A stretch of 64,000 bases of DNA from Phycisphaera sp. (GCA_003712165.1 RHLH01000001.1:2949575-3013574); one strand, 5' to 3'; shown: positions 41,131 to 50,602, counted from the first letter of the stretch. Notes: generated by a model from the letters alone, not told the origin. A program made the numbers and translations.

Positions 41131-41580
41131 TTACGAGCCGACGTTCGTGCGTGAGTTGACGCTCGGCTTGGCTTCCGTAAACGCTGCGTGGTGGCCGTCC
41201 TGGTTCGGGGTGACTGCCGAGTTGCGGCCCGCGGGCTTTGCTTCGACCGTTGCGCCGCTTGTCATGCCGCCCAGCTTCTCGGTCGCGATCCGCATGAGCC
41301 GGCCCGCCTTGAACTTAACGGACCATTTGCTCGGGACCTCGACGCGTTCGAGAGTCTTGGGGTTCTGGGCGATGCGCGCTTTGCGCTCGCGGACTTCGAA
41401 GACACCAAAGTCGCGGAACTCGAGGCGGTTGCCCTCACCGAGATCGTGCACGACCTCATCAAGAAACGACTGCACGATCTTCTTGACGGTAACGCGCTTC
41501 TCGCCCGTCTCGTCGGCGATGCGATCGATGAGTTCTTTCTTGGTGACGGTCTTGGACTTGATCTCGTTGTTTGTAGCCAT
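41131..41580 (-). CDS. HU/IHF-family DNA-binding protein with C-terminal extension
   Basis: The 149-residue product has an HU-type core: TKKELIDRIADETGEKRVTVKKIVQSFLDEV, then NRLEFRDFGVFEVRERKARIAQNPKT with the proline used to wedge bent DNA. The first about 10 residues and the last about 50 (Ala/Pro/Asn-rich, neutral) are extensions not present in classical HU. It is a nucleoid-associated, DNA-bending protein. It is encoded as a single gene after a 197-bp spacer in which I could not identify a convincing promoter. Confidence 0.9.
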   Translation of the reverse strand: MATNNEIKSKTVTKKELIDRIADETGEKRVTVKKIVQSFLDEVVHDLGEGNRLEFRDFGVFEVRERKARIAQNPKTLERVEVPSKWSVKFKAGRLMRIATEKLGGMTSGATVEAKPAGRNSAVTPNQDGHHAAFTEAKPSVNSRTNVGS

Positions 41581-41777
41581 CGGTCCCCCAACTCAGCCCC
41601 GGCCCTCGCGTGGGCGGGCGTCCGGCAAGCCGAACAATGTAGCCGCGTTTCCTCATCCCTGCCACTTGCTAGAACGACTCTAAACAGAGACGCTCTCACA
41701 GTTTAGCGACACATCCGTGGCCGCGAAAGATACCCAGACGACCGTAGGCCGGCTGATTCGAGTCTGTCGACCGCCGA

Positions 41778-42653
41778 TCAGAACCGAATCGCGATCCCGC
41801 CGTACAAACCGGCGAGTGCGCCCTCGGCCTCCACCTCGTCCGATTCGAGATCGAACACAAGAAGGCGGTACCCGATCTGTGCGCCGACATTCGGCGTGGG
41901 CCTGTATTTGAAACCCACCGTGAGATCGAGCGACGACGACGACTGATCGTCAATCTCGGGAAGATAGCCGAAGTTGGAAGAGAAGTCGATCGTGTACTGG
42001 TCCTGAAAGTGGATCTCCCACTTTGCGCCGACGATCGGTTCGAGATGGAACATATCGCCTTCGACGGAACCCGGCGTGCCGCCCGCGATGATCTCTGATT
42101 CGAGGCTGTAATCGAACGCGCGCACGCCCGCAACAACTTCAACCGCGGAGCTGATTTCAGGAATGCCGCGTTCGTTCGGGTCAGGCTCGAATTCCCACAC
42201 GCGGTAGCCCGTGCGCAGAGAATACGTGTTGATATCGATCTCTGTGCGAACTGTATCACCCGCAGCCACCGCGAGCGGGCCGAGCGTTCGAGCCGTGCTC
42301 TGGACCGCTGCGCCGTTCTGGCTCGCAACCGCACCCAAGAGCGAAAAGCGCCACTTGTCGCGGATGATATGGAATTCGGCGCCGCCGTAGAGAGCCGGGT
42401 CGTCGATCGACAGGTTCTCTGTATCGACGAGTTCGGTGCCGCGTGCGTAGCCCACGTCGCCCCCGGGCGAGACAAACCAGACGAACGGCTCGATCTCGTA
42501 CGTGTACTCAAGGGGATCTGAGGGCTCATAGTCGCCGCTGAAAAACCCGTACCGCCGCTCGCCCGGCTCGTCGGTCTCGGCGTTCACCGCGTCCTGACAC
42601 CGGGCACCGCCTGCCAGAACCGAGAGCGTGAGCAGTGCTGCAAGACGTTTCAA
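41778..42653 (-). CDS. Putative outer-membrane beta-barrel protein
   Basis: About 291 residues from TTG 42653, which gives a signal peptide MKRLAALLTLSVLAGGARC. The mature protein has repeated amphipathic strands (YEIEPFVWFVSPGGDVG, YSLRTGYRVWEFEP, SAVEVVAGVRAFDY, SLDLTVGFKYRPTPNVGAQIGYRLLVF) and ends in a C-terminal aromatic residue (GGIAIRF), as outer-membrane barrels do. The composition is acidic. No specific transporter family is recognised. An in-frame ORF to 43145 extends upstream, but it overlaps arfB antisense and is not trusted. Confidence 0.62.
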   Translation of the reverse strand: MKRLAALLTLSVLAGGARCQDAVNAETDEPGERRYGFFSGDYEPSDPLEYTYEIEPFVWFVSPGGDVGYARGTELVDTENLSIDDPALYGGAEFHIIRDKWRFSLLGAVASQNGAAVQSTARTLGPLAVAAGDTVRTEIDINTYSLRTGYRVWEFEPDPNERGIPEISSAVEVVAGVRAFDYSLESEIIAGGTPGSVEGDMFHLEPIVGAKWEIHFQDQYTIDFSSNFGYLPEIDDQSSSSLDLTVGFKYRPTPNVGAQIGYRLLVFDLESDEVEAEGALAGLYGGIAIRF

Positions 42654-42714
42654 CGTGCCGGGCTCCGGGGCATGGGTGGACCGGCAAGCGTACCGTGCCC
42701 ACGGAACCCAAGCG

Positions 42715-43188
42715 ATGACGCACGCAGAGAACAAACCCGAATCAGGCCGATCGTCGGCCCACTCTCCCGGAGAGATCAGGCTCGGGGTGGGTGTTGTCGT
42801 GCGCGAATCAGCGCTCGAGTTCACGTTTGCCAGCAGCTCGGGCCCGGGCGGGCAGAACGTCAATCGGCGATCGACCAAGGCCCGGCTCCGGGTCAGGCTC
42901 GAAGAGCTGCCCCTGCGGCCCGCAGCGGCCAGGAGGCTCGCCACCATCGCCTCTGGCCTCATCACGGACGAGAACGAGCTGATCATCACCTGCGACACCA
43001 GCCGCAGCCAGAAGGCCAACCGGGACGAGTGCATCGATCGGCTCCGCGAGCTGGTCGCGCAAGCCATGGTCGCCCCCAAGCCCCGGAAGAAGACCAAGCC
43101 CTCCAGAGGAGCCGTCGAACGCAGACTCAAGGACAAGCGGATCAAATCCGAGCGTAAATCCCGCCGAAAGCAGGACTTCGATGGCTGA
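42715..43188 (+). CDS. arfB: ArfB-like peptidyl-tRNA hydrolase (release-factor GGQ domain only)
   Basis: A 157-residue class-I release-factor catalytic domain without the codon-recognition part. SSSGPGGQNVNRRSTKARLR carries the GGQ motif at about residue 45-47, and a strongly basic tail follows (KPRKKTKPSRGAVERRLKDK). This matches ArfB/YaeJ, which rescues ribosomes stalled at the 3' end of non-stop mRNAs. The tail enters the empty mRNA channel. ATG 42715 gives this length; the upstream in-frame ATG at 42628 overlaps the divergent gene. It overlaps tsaB by 8 bp. Confidence 0.87.
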   Translation: MTHAENKPESGRSSAHSPGEIRLGVGVVVRESALEFTFASSSGPGGQNVNRRSTKARLRVRLEELPLRPAAARRLATIASGLITDENELIITCDTSRSQKANRDECIDRLRELVAQAMVAPKPRKKTKPSRGAVERRLKDKRIKSERKSRRKQDFDG

Positions 43189-43873
43189 TCTCACCCTCGC
43201 GATCGAGTCGAGCAACCCTTCCTCGGGCGGCGAGCCAGGCGTGGCGCTCGGGCTTGTCGAGGCGGACGAGGTCACGCTCCTCGACACTGAGCCCCTTGGC
43301 GAGGGCGAGAGGCATGACGACCTGCTCATGCCCGCGATCCAGCGTCTGATGGCCAGAGCCGGTAGAGAACCGTTTCAACTCGACCGGATCGTTTGCTCTA
43401 TTGGCCCCGGCGGGTACACGGGACTCCGGATCGCGACCTCGGCGGCGAACATGATGGCTCTGGTTTCTGGTGCGAAGCTCTTCGGCGTGCCTTCGGCATG
43501 GGTCGCGGCAATCTCCGTCGAAGCGAACTGCCCGTTTGGTGTCGCCCTCGCCTCGAAGGGCGAAAGCTGCTTCCTGACCACTTTCGATGCGTCGGGAACG
43601 CCCCAAGGTCCAGGCAAACTCGCTCGCCCAACAGATATCGAAAAGCTCGGGCTCGGAGTCCTCGTCGGGGATCAGTTCCTGTCCAAAGCGATCAGAGCGG
43701 AGACTGATCGGCTTGGTCTCCGGGTTATCCCGCCCGAGTTCTCTGCGAAGGCCTGCCTCTCGCTCGCTCCGAGGGCTCCTGAGGTCCGGGTAGGCGAGCT
43801 CGTGCCGCTCTACGGGCGGGAAGCCGAGGCAGTGACCAAGTGGCGCCAGCTACACCCCGATTCCGGTGTGTAA
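43181..43873 (+). CDS. tsaB: tRNA threonylcarbamoyladenosine synthesis protein TsaB
   Basis: TsaB is the partner of TsaD in adding threonylcarbamoyl to A37 of ANN-reading tRNAs. The ASKHA-type N-terminal block is LTLAIESSNPSSGGE, and the family block is IVCSIGPGGYTGLRIATSAANMM at about 68-90. Length (230) is normal. It has lost the active-site metal-binding region, like all TsaB. It overlaps arfB by 8 bp and is co-directional, so both may be co-expressed as translation-quality genes. Confidence 0.88.
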   Translation: MADLTLAIESSNPSSGGEPGVALGLVEADEVTLLDTEPLGEGERHDDLLMPAIQRLMARAGREPFQLDRIVCSIGPGGYTGLRIATSAANMMALVSGAKLFGVPSAWVAAISVEANCPFGVALASKGESCFLTTFDASGTPQGPGKLARPTDIEKLGLGVLVGDQFLSKAIRAETDRLGLRVIPPEFSAKACLSLAPRAPEVRVGELVPLYGREAEAVTKWRQLHPDSGV

Positions 43874-43989
43874 TTCTGTTTGCACGACGACCACGATCTC
43901 GGTGTGAAGTTGGGCAAGTTGGGAACCGACGATCGGTTATGGCGCTGCCCGCACGGACGCGGAGTGTGCGCTGATCGTGAGGGCCAGGC

Positions 43990-44622
43990 ATGGCAGATTC
44001 CGCTCAGACCGACTTTGCTCGGAAGAAAATCTTCACCACAGGCGAGGCTGCGCAGGTCTGCAAGGTCAGCCAGCAGACGATCATCCGTTGCTTCGACTCG
44101 GGCAGGCTAACGGGCTTCCGCGTGCCGGGCTCCAAGTTCCGGAGGATCCCGCGCGAGGAACTCATCCGTTTCATGAATGCCAACGACATCCCCCTCGACC
44201 TGCTCGAGGGGGATGTCAAGCGCATCTTGTGCGTTGATGACGACCCGCAGATCATTGATCTCTTCCGTGATCTGCTCGACGGTGACAGCAGGTTCGAGGT
44301 CGAGTTCTGCGGCACAGGCTACGACGCCGGTCTGCTGACCGCGAGCTTCAAGCCGCACCTCATGCTGCTGGACTACAAGCTGCCCGACATCAACGGCAAC
44401 GAGGTCTGCAAGCGCATCCGCTCGACGGGCGATCTGTCGAGCATCAAGGTGATCTTCATCTCGGGTGTCATCGACCGCGCCGAGGCGGACTCGCTGCTGA
44501 CCGCGGGCGCTGACGCGTTCCTGAAAAAGCCATTCGACATCGGAGAGCTCATGGGCGCTGTCGAGAAGCACCTCGGCATCGAGGCGCACCACGGGAACAA
44601 TGGCTCGGCGCGCGGCGGCTGA
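43990..44622 (+). CDS. Response regulator with N-terminal excisionase-type helix-turn-helix
   Basis: 210 residues. Residues about 12-66 form a MerR/excisionase-like winged helix (FTTGEAAQVCKVSQQTIIRCFDSGRLTGFRVPGSKFRRIPREELIRFM). Residues about 75-200 form a receiver domain with the acidic pair in CVDDDPQ, phospho-acceptor Asp128 in LLDYKLPD and the conserved Lys in LKKPFD. This DNA-binding-first order is the reverse of most response regulators. It lies 14 bp upstream of the HDOD-kinase gene, so it is probably the partner regulator. Confidence 0.85.
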   Translation: MADSAQTDFARKKIFTTGEAAQVCKVSQQTIIRCFDSGRLTGFRVPGSKFRRIPREELIRFMNANDIPLDLLEGDVKRILCVDDDPQIIDLFRDLLDGDSRFEVEFCGTGYDAGLLTASFKPHLMLLDYKLPDINGNEVCKRIRSTGDLSSIKVIFISGVIDRAEADSLLTAGADAFLKKPFDIGELMGAVEKHLGIEAHHGNNGSARGG

Positions 44623-44635
44623 GCGGAGTGCGCGC

Positions 44636-46918
44636 ATGGCTGAGGGCAACACACCAAGCGAGAAGCAGAAGGTCGAGCTGATCCTCGAAAGGATCGATCA
44701 GCTGCCCACACTCTCGCCCATCGCGCAGAAACTCCTCGACGCGGCCAACAACGACGATGTCGATCTCAACGAGCTTGCTGCGCTCATCGAGTCGGACCCC
44801 GCGCTCACGGGGCGGGTGCTCTCGATGTGCCGGCGCAGCGACAGAGGTCTCGATAGCATCACGTCCGTCATGCACGCGATCACGATGCTGGGGCTCGAGG
44901 CGATCCGCGCCGCGGTTCTGAGCCTTGAGGTCTACGAAATTCTCGCGCCCGCCGATGACGAAGCGGGCGCGTTCGACGGCAAGGGCCACTGGCAGGCGTG
45001 CCTCTCGGTCGCGGTCACGGCGGAACTCATCGCGAGTGAATCGCCTGCGGGCGGCACCAGGCCAGAAGCCGCGTTCACCGCCGGGCTATTGCACGGGCTT
45101 GGACGTTCGGCGCTCAATATCGCGCTGCCCGGTTCGTACGGCAAGGTGCTCCGCGTCGCAGAGCAACGCGGTGAGGACTCGGCGGCTCTCGAGCGCGAGC
45201 TCATCGGGTTAGACCACCATGCCGCGGGGAGAAGGCTCGCCGAGCACTGGGGATTGCCCAAGGTGCTGCAAGACATCGCCTGGCTCTACGACCTGCCCGC
45301 CGAGAGCATCCCCGATGTCGAGCATCACGAGTTGATCGGGATGATCGCGTGCGCGCGATCGCTCTGCCGGCGGATGAACCTGGGTTGGTTCGGTGATTTC
45401 GGCCAGCCCGCGGACATCGAAAGGCTTGCGCAGAAGTTCGGGCTCGATCATGAGATTGTCGAGGGCGTCTCGACACAGATCCACGAACGCGTTGCCGACC
45501 GGTGCGCCGCGTTCGGCATGGAAGAGGTCACGCCCGTCGAGGTGCTGCTCCAGTCGGTCACGCGCGCCAACGCGCGGCTCGCGGCGATGAACCGGACGCT
45601 CGCGATCCGGGGCACGCAGGGCATCCAGCAGAAGAGAATCCTTGAAGCCATCGGCGAGTTCTGCGAGGAGAGCCACCACGGCAGCGGGCTGGCCAACGCG
45701 ATGTCACACATCGCGCGCTCGGCTTCGGACCTGATCGACGGCGATCTCTTCACGATCGTGACACAGGCGGACCGGCGCCAGCACTGGCGCGTGTTCAGGT
45801 TCACACACGACGGGCAGCTGGTCAGGTCAGAGGTGCTCGAACCGCCCGCGATCACGCCCGACGGGCGGGCGACGCTCTCGATGCTCGCCGACGCGAACGA
45901 AGCGATGAAGCACGGCTCAACGATCATGCCCTGGCTCTGCAGGTACGCTGCGGAAGCGACCGAGCCCGAGGATGTGCGTGTGCTGCCACTGCTGACGGGC
46001 GAGGAATCGATCGACAGGCCCGGCCAGTCGGCGGTTCTGCTGGTTGAGAGCGACTTCGAGGAGTCGGTCCGCAGCTCGATCCAGCGGAAGGCGCTGCTCT
46101 CGGTCTGGGGGATGGCTGTCGCGTCGGCGCTGCGCCACGAGGACAGCAGAAGGCTGAGCGATGAGCTCGCGGATCGGCACCGTGACCTGACAGCGACGCA
46201 GGCCAAGCTCGCCGAGAGCCAGTCGATGGCGCGTCTGGGTGTGATGACCGCGGGCGCAGCGCACGAGATGAACAACCCGCTGACGGTTATCAAGGGGTAT
46301 GCCCAAGTTCTGCGTACCCGCGTGGGCGACCCGGAACTGCGCAAAATCGCGGAGAAGGTCGGCCAGTCGGCGCAGGAGATCAGCGATCTGATCTCGAGCA
46401 TGAATCTGATCGCGGACCCGCCCGAGCCAAAGCCTGAGAAGTCGTCGATCCAGAGCCTCATTAACGAAGCGGTGATGGCATCACGCGAACGGACGCGCAT
46501 GAACTGCGCCTCACGAGTCTCGGTGCCGTCACATTTCCCTGTGGCGATGGTTGATCCGCAACTCCTTAGACAGGCATTGATTGAGCTGATCTGCAACGCG
46601 GCGGAATCGGGATCTGACGAAATCATCGAGATACGTGTTCAAATCGATCAACTCGACGACCGACTCCTGCTCATGGTCAAGGACCACGGCCGGGGCATGC
46701 CCCAGAAGACAGTCGGGCACGCGTTCGATCCGTTCTTCAGCGATAAGCCGGCAGGCAGACAGACCGGGCTCGGTTTGTGCAGAGCACGCCGCGTCATCGA
46801 GCTGATGGGCGGCACGGTTTCGCTCTCGTCCAAGGAGGGACAGGGAACGCGGGCACTTGTGACACTCCCCTCGTGGCGGGTGTCAGAGAAGGACAGAGAG
46901 ATAGGCAAGGCGGCGTAG
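44636..46918 (+). CDS. HDOD-GAF-histidine kinase
   Basis: About 760 residues from ATG 44636 (14 bp after the previous stop). Residues about 1-270 form an HDOD domain (LPTLSPIAQKLLD, ALIESDPALTGRVLSM, HAITMLGLEAIR). Residues about 290-480 form a GAF-like sensor. A HisKA domain with H543 in GAAHEMNNPLTVIKGYAQ follows, then a GHKL ATPase with ALIELICNAAES, DHGRGMP and TGLGLCRARRV. It is soluble, with no membrane helix. It probably phosphorylates the neighbouring HTH-receiver protein. HDOD domains often tune kinase or nucleotide-messenger signalling. Confidence 0.88.
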   Translation: MAEGNTPSEKQKVELILERIDQLPTLSPIAQKLLDAANNDDVDLNELAALIESDPALTGRVLSMCRRSDRGLDSITSVMHAITMLGLEAIRAAVLSLEVYEILAPADDEAGAFDGKGHWQACLSVAVTAELIASESPAGGTRPEAAFTAGLLHGLGRSALNIALPGSYGKVLRVAEQRGEDSAALERELIGLDHHAAGRRLAEHWGLPKVLQDIAWLYDLPAESIPDVEHHELIGMIACARSLCRRMNLGWFGDFGQPADIERLAQKFGLDHEIVEGVSTQIHERVADRCAAFGMEEVTPVEVLLQSVTRANARLAAMNRTLAIRGTQGIQQKRILEAIGEFCEESHHGSGLANAMSHIARSASDLIDGDLFTIVTQADRRQHWRVFRFTHDGQLVRSEVLEPPAITPDGRATLSMLADANEAMKHGSTIMPWLCRYAAEATEPEDVRVLPLLTGEESIDRPGQSAVLLVESDFEESVRSSIQRKALLSVWGMAVASALRHEDSRRLSDELADRHRDLTATQAKLAESQSMARLGVMTAGAAHEMNNPLTVIKGYAQVLRTRVGDPELRKIAEKVGQSAQEISDLISSMNLIADPPEPKPEKSSIQSLINEAVMASRERTRMNCASRVSVPSHFPVAMVDPQLLRQALIELICNAAESGSDEIIEIRVQIDQLDDRLLLMVKDHGRGMPQKTVGHAFDPFFSDKPAGRQTGLGLCRARRVIELMGGTVSLSSKEGQGTRALVTLPSWRVSEKDREIGKAA

Positions 46919-46929
46919 TTCGCCAAGCC

Positions 46930-48153
46930 ATGGAAGGCGAGATCGAGTCGATGGGTATGACGCGGAGAAACAACAACAGCGAAGAAGGCGGCCGGCGCAA
47001 CCGGGTCCGCGCCCGCGCCAGCCAGAGCATCGAGCCGATCCCCGCTGAGCGTCACGCCTCGGCGCGAGCCCTTGTCGTCTCCGAAACCGACGCGACCGCG
47101 ATGCTCGTGGGCCCCACGCTGGGTGAACTCGAGATCCCGATGGAGTGTGAGTGCGGAACGAGCGAGGCGCTTGTCCGCATCGATTCCAACGACCGGCCCC
47201 GGATCGACCTCATCCTGCTCGACAACAGCATCCACGACGCTGACGAGTTCGCCAAGCAGCTCTCGCTTGATCACCCATCGATCGCGCTCGTGGTCATCAG
47301 CCAGAACGCGACACTCGACGAAGCCGTCGACGCGATGCGCGCCGGCGCGGTTGATCTGATCAACGCAGCCGACGGCCCCGACAACGCGCGGCCCGCGATC
47401 CACGCGGCGCTCGAACGCGCACGCATCGCCAAGCACCGCGAGGACCGGACGGAGCGTCTCCGCACCGTCTGCCGGAAGCTCAACAGCGCACGCCACGAGG
47501 TAACCAACCAGGTCTCCGACATGTGCAACGACCTCGTCGACGCGTACCGCGAGCTCTCGGGCGAGATCGACAAGCTCTCCGTCAGCGGTGAGTTCAACGG
47601 CATCATCCGCCAGGAACTGGAGATCGAATCGCTGCTGCGGGTCGTTCTTGAGTTCATCCTTGCCAAGAGCGGACCGACCAACGCTGCGGTGTTCCTGCCC
47701 GCCTCGGGCAGCGAGTACAGCCTCGGCGCGTACGTGAATGCGGACATCCCAAAGTCGAGCGTGGACTCGCTTCTGGATCACCTCGCCGAGGTGCTCGCGC
47801 CGCGTTTTGAGAACCGCCCTGGCGTGCACCAGTACGACACCCGCCGGGAGGTGCACCGCCTGATGGGCGCCGATGCGCACTGGCTCCCGGATCAGACGCT
47901 GCTGGCGTTCCCGTGCCACCACGACGACGAATGCTTGGCGATCGTGACACTCTTCCGCGACGATCACGAGCCGTTCAACTCGGAGATCGTGCAGATCCTT
48001 GAGACGATCAGCGGCCTGTTCTCACGACAGCTCGCGCGGATCATCCACGTCCACCACCGCCACTTGCCCAAGCACAAGTGGGGCGCGCTGGGTGACGAGC
48101 CCGACAACTACGACTTCGATGACGGGCCGGACGATATCGATCTGGCGGCGTAA
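46930..48153 (+). CDS. Receiver-like plus GAF-like signalling protein
   Basis: About 407 residues; ATG 46930 is used but 46951 and 46957 are also possible. After a basic Asn/Arg lead comes a receiver-like domain (ARALVVSETDATAMLVGP, LILLDNSIHDADEFAKQL, VVISQNATLDEAVDAMRAG). The phospho-acceptor-like Asp (LLLDNS position) is present, but the conserved late Lys is not seen, so phosphorylation is doubtful. A coiled-coil-like linker leads to a GAF domain (LLRVVLEFILAKSGPTNAAVFLP). The acidic C-terminal end holds DFDDGPDDIDL. It is third in the signalling operon. Confidence 0.7.
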   Translation: MEGEIESMGMTRRNNNSEEGGRRNRVRARASQSIEPIPAERHASARALVVSETDATAMLVGPTLGELEIPMECECGTSEALVRIDSNDRPRIDLILLDNSIHDADEFAKQLSLDHPSIALVVISQNATLDEAVDAMRAGAVDLINAADGPDNARPAIHAALERARIAKHREDRTERLRTVCRKLNSARHEVTNQVSDMCNDLVDAYRELSGEIDKLSVSGEFNGIIRQELEIESLLRVVLEFILAKSGPTNAAVFLPASGSEYSLGAYVNADIPKSSVDSLLDHLAEVLAPRFENRPGVHQYDTRREVHRLMGADAHWLPDQTLLAFPCHHDDECLAIVTLFRDDHEPFNSEIVQILETISGLFSRQLARIIHVHHRHLPKHKWGALGDEPDNYDFDDGPDDIDLAA

Positions 48154-48309
48154 GAAGCTCGGCAACAGCTCTCACATCGTGTGCTCAGTATGAAACTCGT
48201 GCGGCGTGATTCCCAAGAATCTGTCGCACGGGGCAGCATCCTTAAAAGCGGATAAACTCGCATCACGGCCGGCACTGCCCCTATGGGCCGGGAAAGGTAT
48301 TGGTGCGCC

Positions 48310-48894
48310 ATGCTCGACAGCCTGTTCTCCAACAGCGGGATCTGGTTCTCGATCCCGGCGATCATTGGGACGATCTATTTCCTTGTTCAGATATTCATGG
48401 GAGGCATCGGGGGCGATCTCGATGTCGACATCGACCTCGAAGGAGGCGGCGACGTCGGCTTGGGTGATGCACCCGGCGCCGAGTTTGGCGTTCTGAGTGC
48501 GCAGACACTCAGCGCGTTCTTCATGGGATCGGGCTGGATGGGCTTCGCGGCTCTGCGCCTGCTCGACTTCGGATTCACCGGCGCGGTCCTGGTCGCGATC
48601 GGCGCGGGCGTGTTTTTCGCGTGGCTCATCATCAAGGTCATGCGCACGATGATGAAGCTTCAGAACTCTGGCAACGTCGCGATCCGCGACACGGTCGGGC
48701 TCTCTGGCGATGTGTACGTGCAGGTGCCGCCCGAGGGGCAGGGCATGGGACGCGTCAAGGTCGTGCTCGGCAGCCGCCAGCGTGAGTTCAACTGTGTCCA
48801 GATCGGCAGCGATCCGATCCCCTCACGCACGAGCGTGAAGGTGACCGACGCGAACGCGACCACAAACACACTTACAGTTGAGCGTTCATCATGA
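48310..48894 (+). CDS. NfeD-like membrane protein, flotillin partner
   Basis: 194 residues from ATG 48310. There are at least three membrane helices (about 10-27, a pair at about 60-110), an acidic Gly-rich loop (GGDLDVDIDLEGGGDVG), and a C-terminal soluble domain with VGLSGDVYVQVPPEGQGMGRVKVVLGSRQREFNCV, like the OB-fold end of NfeD proteins. NfeD and flotillin genes are usually adjacent. Here they overlap by 4 bp. The role is likely lipid-domain organisation with the flotillin. Confidence 0.75.
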   Translation: MLDSLFSNSGIWFSIPAIIGTIYFLVQIFMGGIGGDLDVDIDLEGGGDVGLGDAPGAEFGVLSAQTLSAFFMGSGWMGFAALRLLDFGFTGAVLVAIGAGVFFAWLIIKVMRTMMKLQNSGNVAIRDTVGLSGDVYVQVPPEGQGMGRVKVVLGSRQREFNCVQIGSDPIPSRTSVKVTDANATTNTLTVERSS

Positions 48895-50543
48895 ACGCGG
48901 GAGGAACCAACTTGATCAACTCGCTCACACTCGCACAGTCTGAGGGCGGCATCGGGGGCATGCTGCTCGTCGGCATCGCCGTCGGCACAGTCCTCTTGCT
49001 CTTCCTGGCGATCTTCCTTGCGACGCGGTACAAGCGGTGCCCGTCGAACCGGGTGCTCGTCATCTGGGGTCGCGGGGGCGGCAAGCAATCGGCGCGCTGC
49101 TACCACGGCGGCGGTCAGTTTGTCTGGCCCGTCATCGAAGACTTCGCGTACATGACGCTCGAGCCTCTGGTGATCGACATCCCGCTCGAGGGCGCGCTGT
49201 CGCTTAACAACATCCGTGTGAACGTGCCCTCGACGTTTACCGTCGGTATCTCGACGGACACGGTGATGATGGCCAACGCCGCTGAGCGTCTTCTGGGGCT
49301 CCCGCCTCAGGCGGTGCGTGAGCAGGCGCAGGACATCATCCTGGGTCAGCTGCGTCTGGTGATCGCGACGCTCTCGATCGAAGAGATCAACAAGGACCGC
49401 GAGAAGTTCATGGGGCTCGTTAACGAGAACGTGACCCAGGAGATCAACAAGATCGGTCTTGAGCTGATCAACGTGAACATCCGAGACATTACGGATGAGT
49501 CTGGATACATCCAGGCGATTGGTCAGCGCGCAGCAGCCGAGGCGATCAACAAGGCCAAGGTTGAAGTGGCGCAGGCGAACCGTGACGGTGCGACCGGTGA
49601 AGCGGTCGCCCAGCGCGAGCAGACGGTCAGCGTTGCCAAAGAAATGGCATCGGCGACCGAGGGGGAGAAGGCGGCCGAGCAGACGCAGCGTGTCGCGGTC
49701 GCGGACCTTGAGGCGCGAGCGATCCAGGGTGAGGTCGAGTCGAAGCGAGACCAGGACATCGCGATCGCAGAGCGGAACGCAGAGACAGCTGCCGCTGCCA
49801 AGCGCGCCGAGCAGAGCCAGCGTGTTCAGGTCGCCGAGGCCGAGGCATTAGCGGTTGACGGCGAGAACACGAGCCGCGCCGAGATCGCCGAGTCGAACGC
49901 GAAGCTCGCGGAGATCCGAGCCGAGGCCAAGCGTCGCGCCGACGTCGCGGCGGCGGAAGCCTTAGAGGCGATTCTGCGCAAGGAACGCGAGCAGGAGCTT
50001 GCTCGACTCTCGAAGGAAGAACTCGCACCCCAGGAAATCGAGAAGCAGCGGATCGAGATCGCGGCGGAAGCCGAGGCCGAGCGGCAGAGGCGCGAAGCCA
50101 AGGGTGAAGCCGACGCGATCCTCGCCAAGTACGAGGCCGAGGCGGCTGGCGTGCAGAAGGTGCTCGAGGCGAAGGCCGAGGGTTACCGCAAGCTCATGGA
50201 AGCCGCGGCTGACAACCCGAACGTCGCGCCGACTCTGCTCATGATCGAGCAGCTGCCCGAGCTCGTCCGCGAGCAGGTCAAGGCCATCCAGAACCTCAAG
50301 ATCGACAAGGTCACGGTCTGGGACTCGGGTCAGGGCGGCAGCATGCTCGAGGGCAAGGGCAACTCCACCGCGAACTTCCTAAGCGGGCTCATCGGTTCGC
50401 TGCCCCCGGTACACGAGCTTGCGCAGCAAGCCGGCGTCGAGCTGCCGGGTTACCTGGGCAAGGTCGCCGAGGCAGAAAGCCCTGCACCGATCGAGCAGAA
50501 GCCGGCCAAGCCAAGCAAGCCTGCTGATGGCGAGAAGGCGTAA
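48891..50543 (+). CDS. Flotillin-like SPFH-domain protein
   Basis: 550 residues. An N-terminal membrane helix (about 22-45, MLLVGIAVGTVLLLFLAIFLA) precedes an SPFH/band-7 domain (GRGGGKQSARCYHGGGQFVWPVIEDF, RVNVPSTFTVGIST). A long Ala/Glu/Arg coiled coil of more than 200 residues follows. Flotillins scaffold membrane microdomains. The coiled coil holds a direct repeat of about 44 residues (AEQTQRVAVADLEARAI then AEQSQRVQVAEAEALAV). The start overlaps the NfeD-like stop by 4 bp. The C-terminus is Lys/Pro/Ala-rich. Confidence 0.9.
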   Translation: MNAGGTNLINSLTLAQSEGGIGGMLLVGIAVGTVLLLFLAIFLATRYKRCPSNRVLVIWGRGGGKQSARCYHGGGQFVWPVIEDFAYMTLEPLVIDIPLEGALSLNNIRVNVPSTFTVGISTDTVMMANAAERLLGLPPQAVREQAQDIILGQLRLVIATLSIEEINKDREKFMGLVNENVTQEINKIGLELINVNIRDITDESGYIQAIGQRAAAEAINKAKVEVAQANRDGATGEAVAQREQTVSVAKEMASATEGEKAAEQTQRVAVADLEARAIQGEVESKRDQDIAIAERNAETAAAAKRAEQSQRVQVAEAEALAVDGENTSRAEIAESNAKLAEIRAEAKRRADVAAAEALEAILRKEREQELARLSKEELAPQEIEKQRIEIAAEAEAERQRREAKGEADAILAKYEAEAAGVQKVLEAKAEGYRKLMEAAADNPNVAPTLLMIEQLPELVREQVKAIQNLKIDKVTVWDSGQGGSMLEGKGNSTANFLSGLIGSLPPVHELAQQAGVELPGYLGKVAEAESPAPIEQKPAKPSKPADGEKA

Positions 50544-50565
50544 TCCAGAAGAGATGCAAACTCAC

Positions 50566-50602
50566 CGGGCCCCTTGCACACGCGAGGGGTCCGTTTGTTT
50601 TT
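50566..50602 (+). terminator. Intrinsic terminator after flotillin
   Basis: A GC-rich stem (CGGGCCCCTTGC against GCGAGGGGTCCG with a G-T pair and one mismatch), then TTTGTTTTT. It separates the flotillin and the convergent DUF6265-like gene. Confidence 0.75.

Noticed and set aside
42654-43145. Upstream extension of the barrel-like minus-strand gene
   Set aside because: Open in frame but antisense to arfB and without signal or family character; the TTG at 42653 gives a proper signal peptide.
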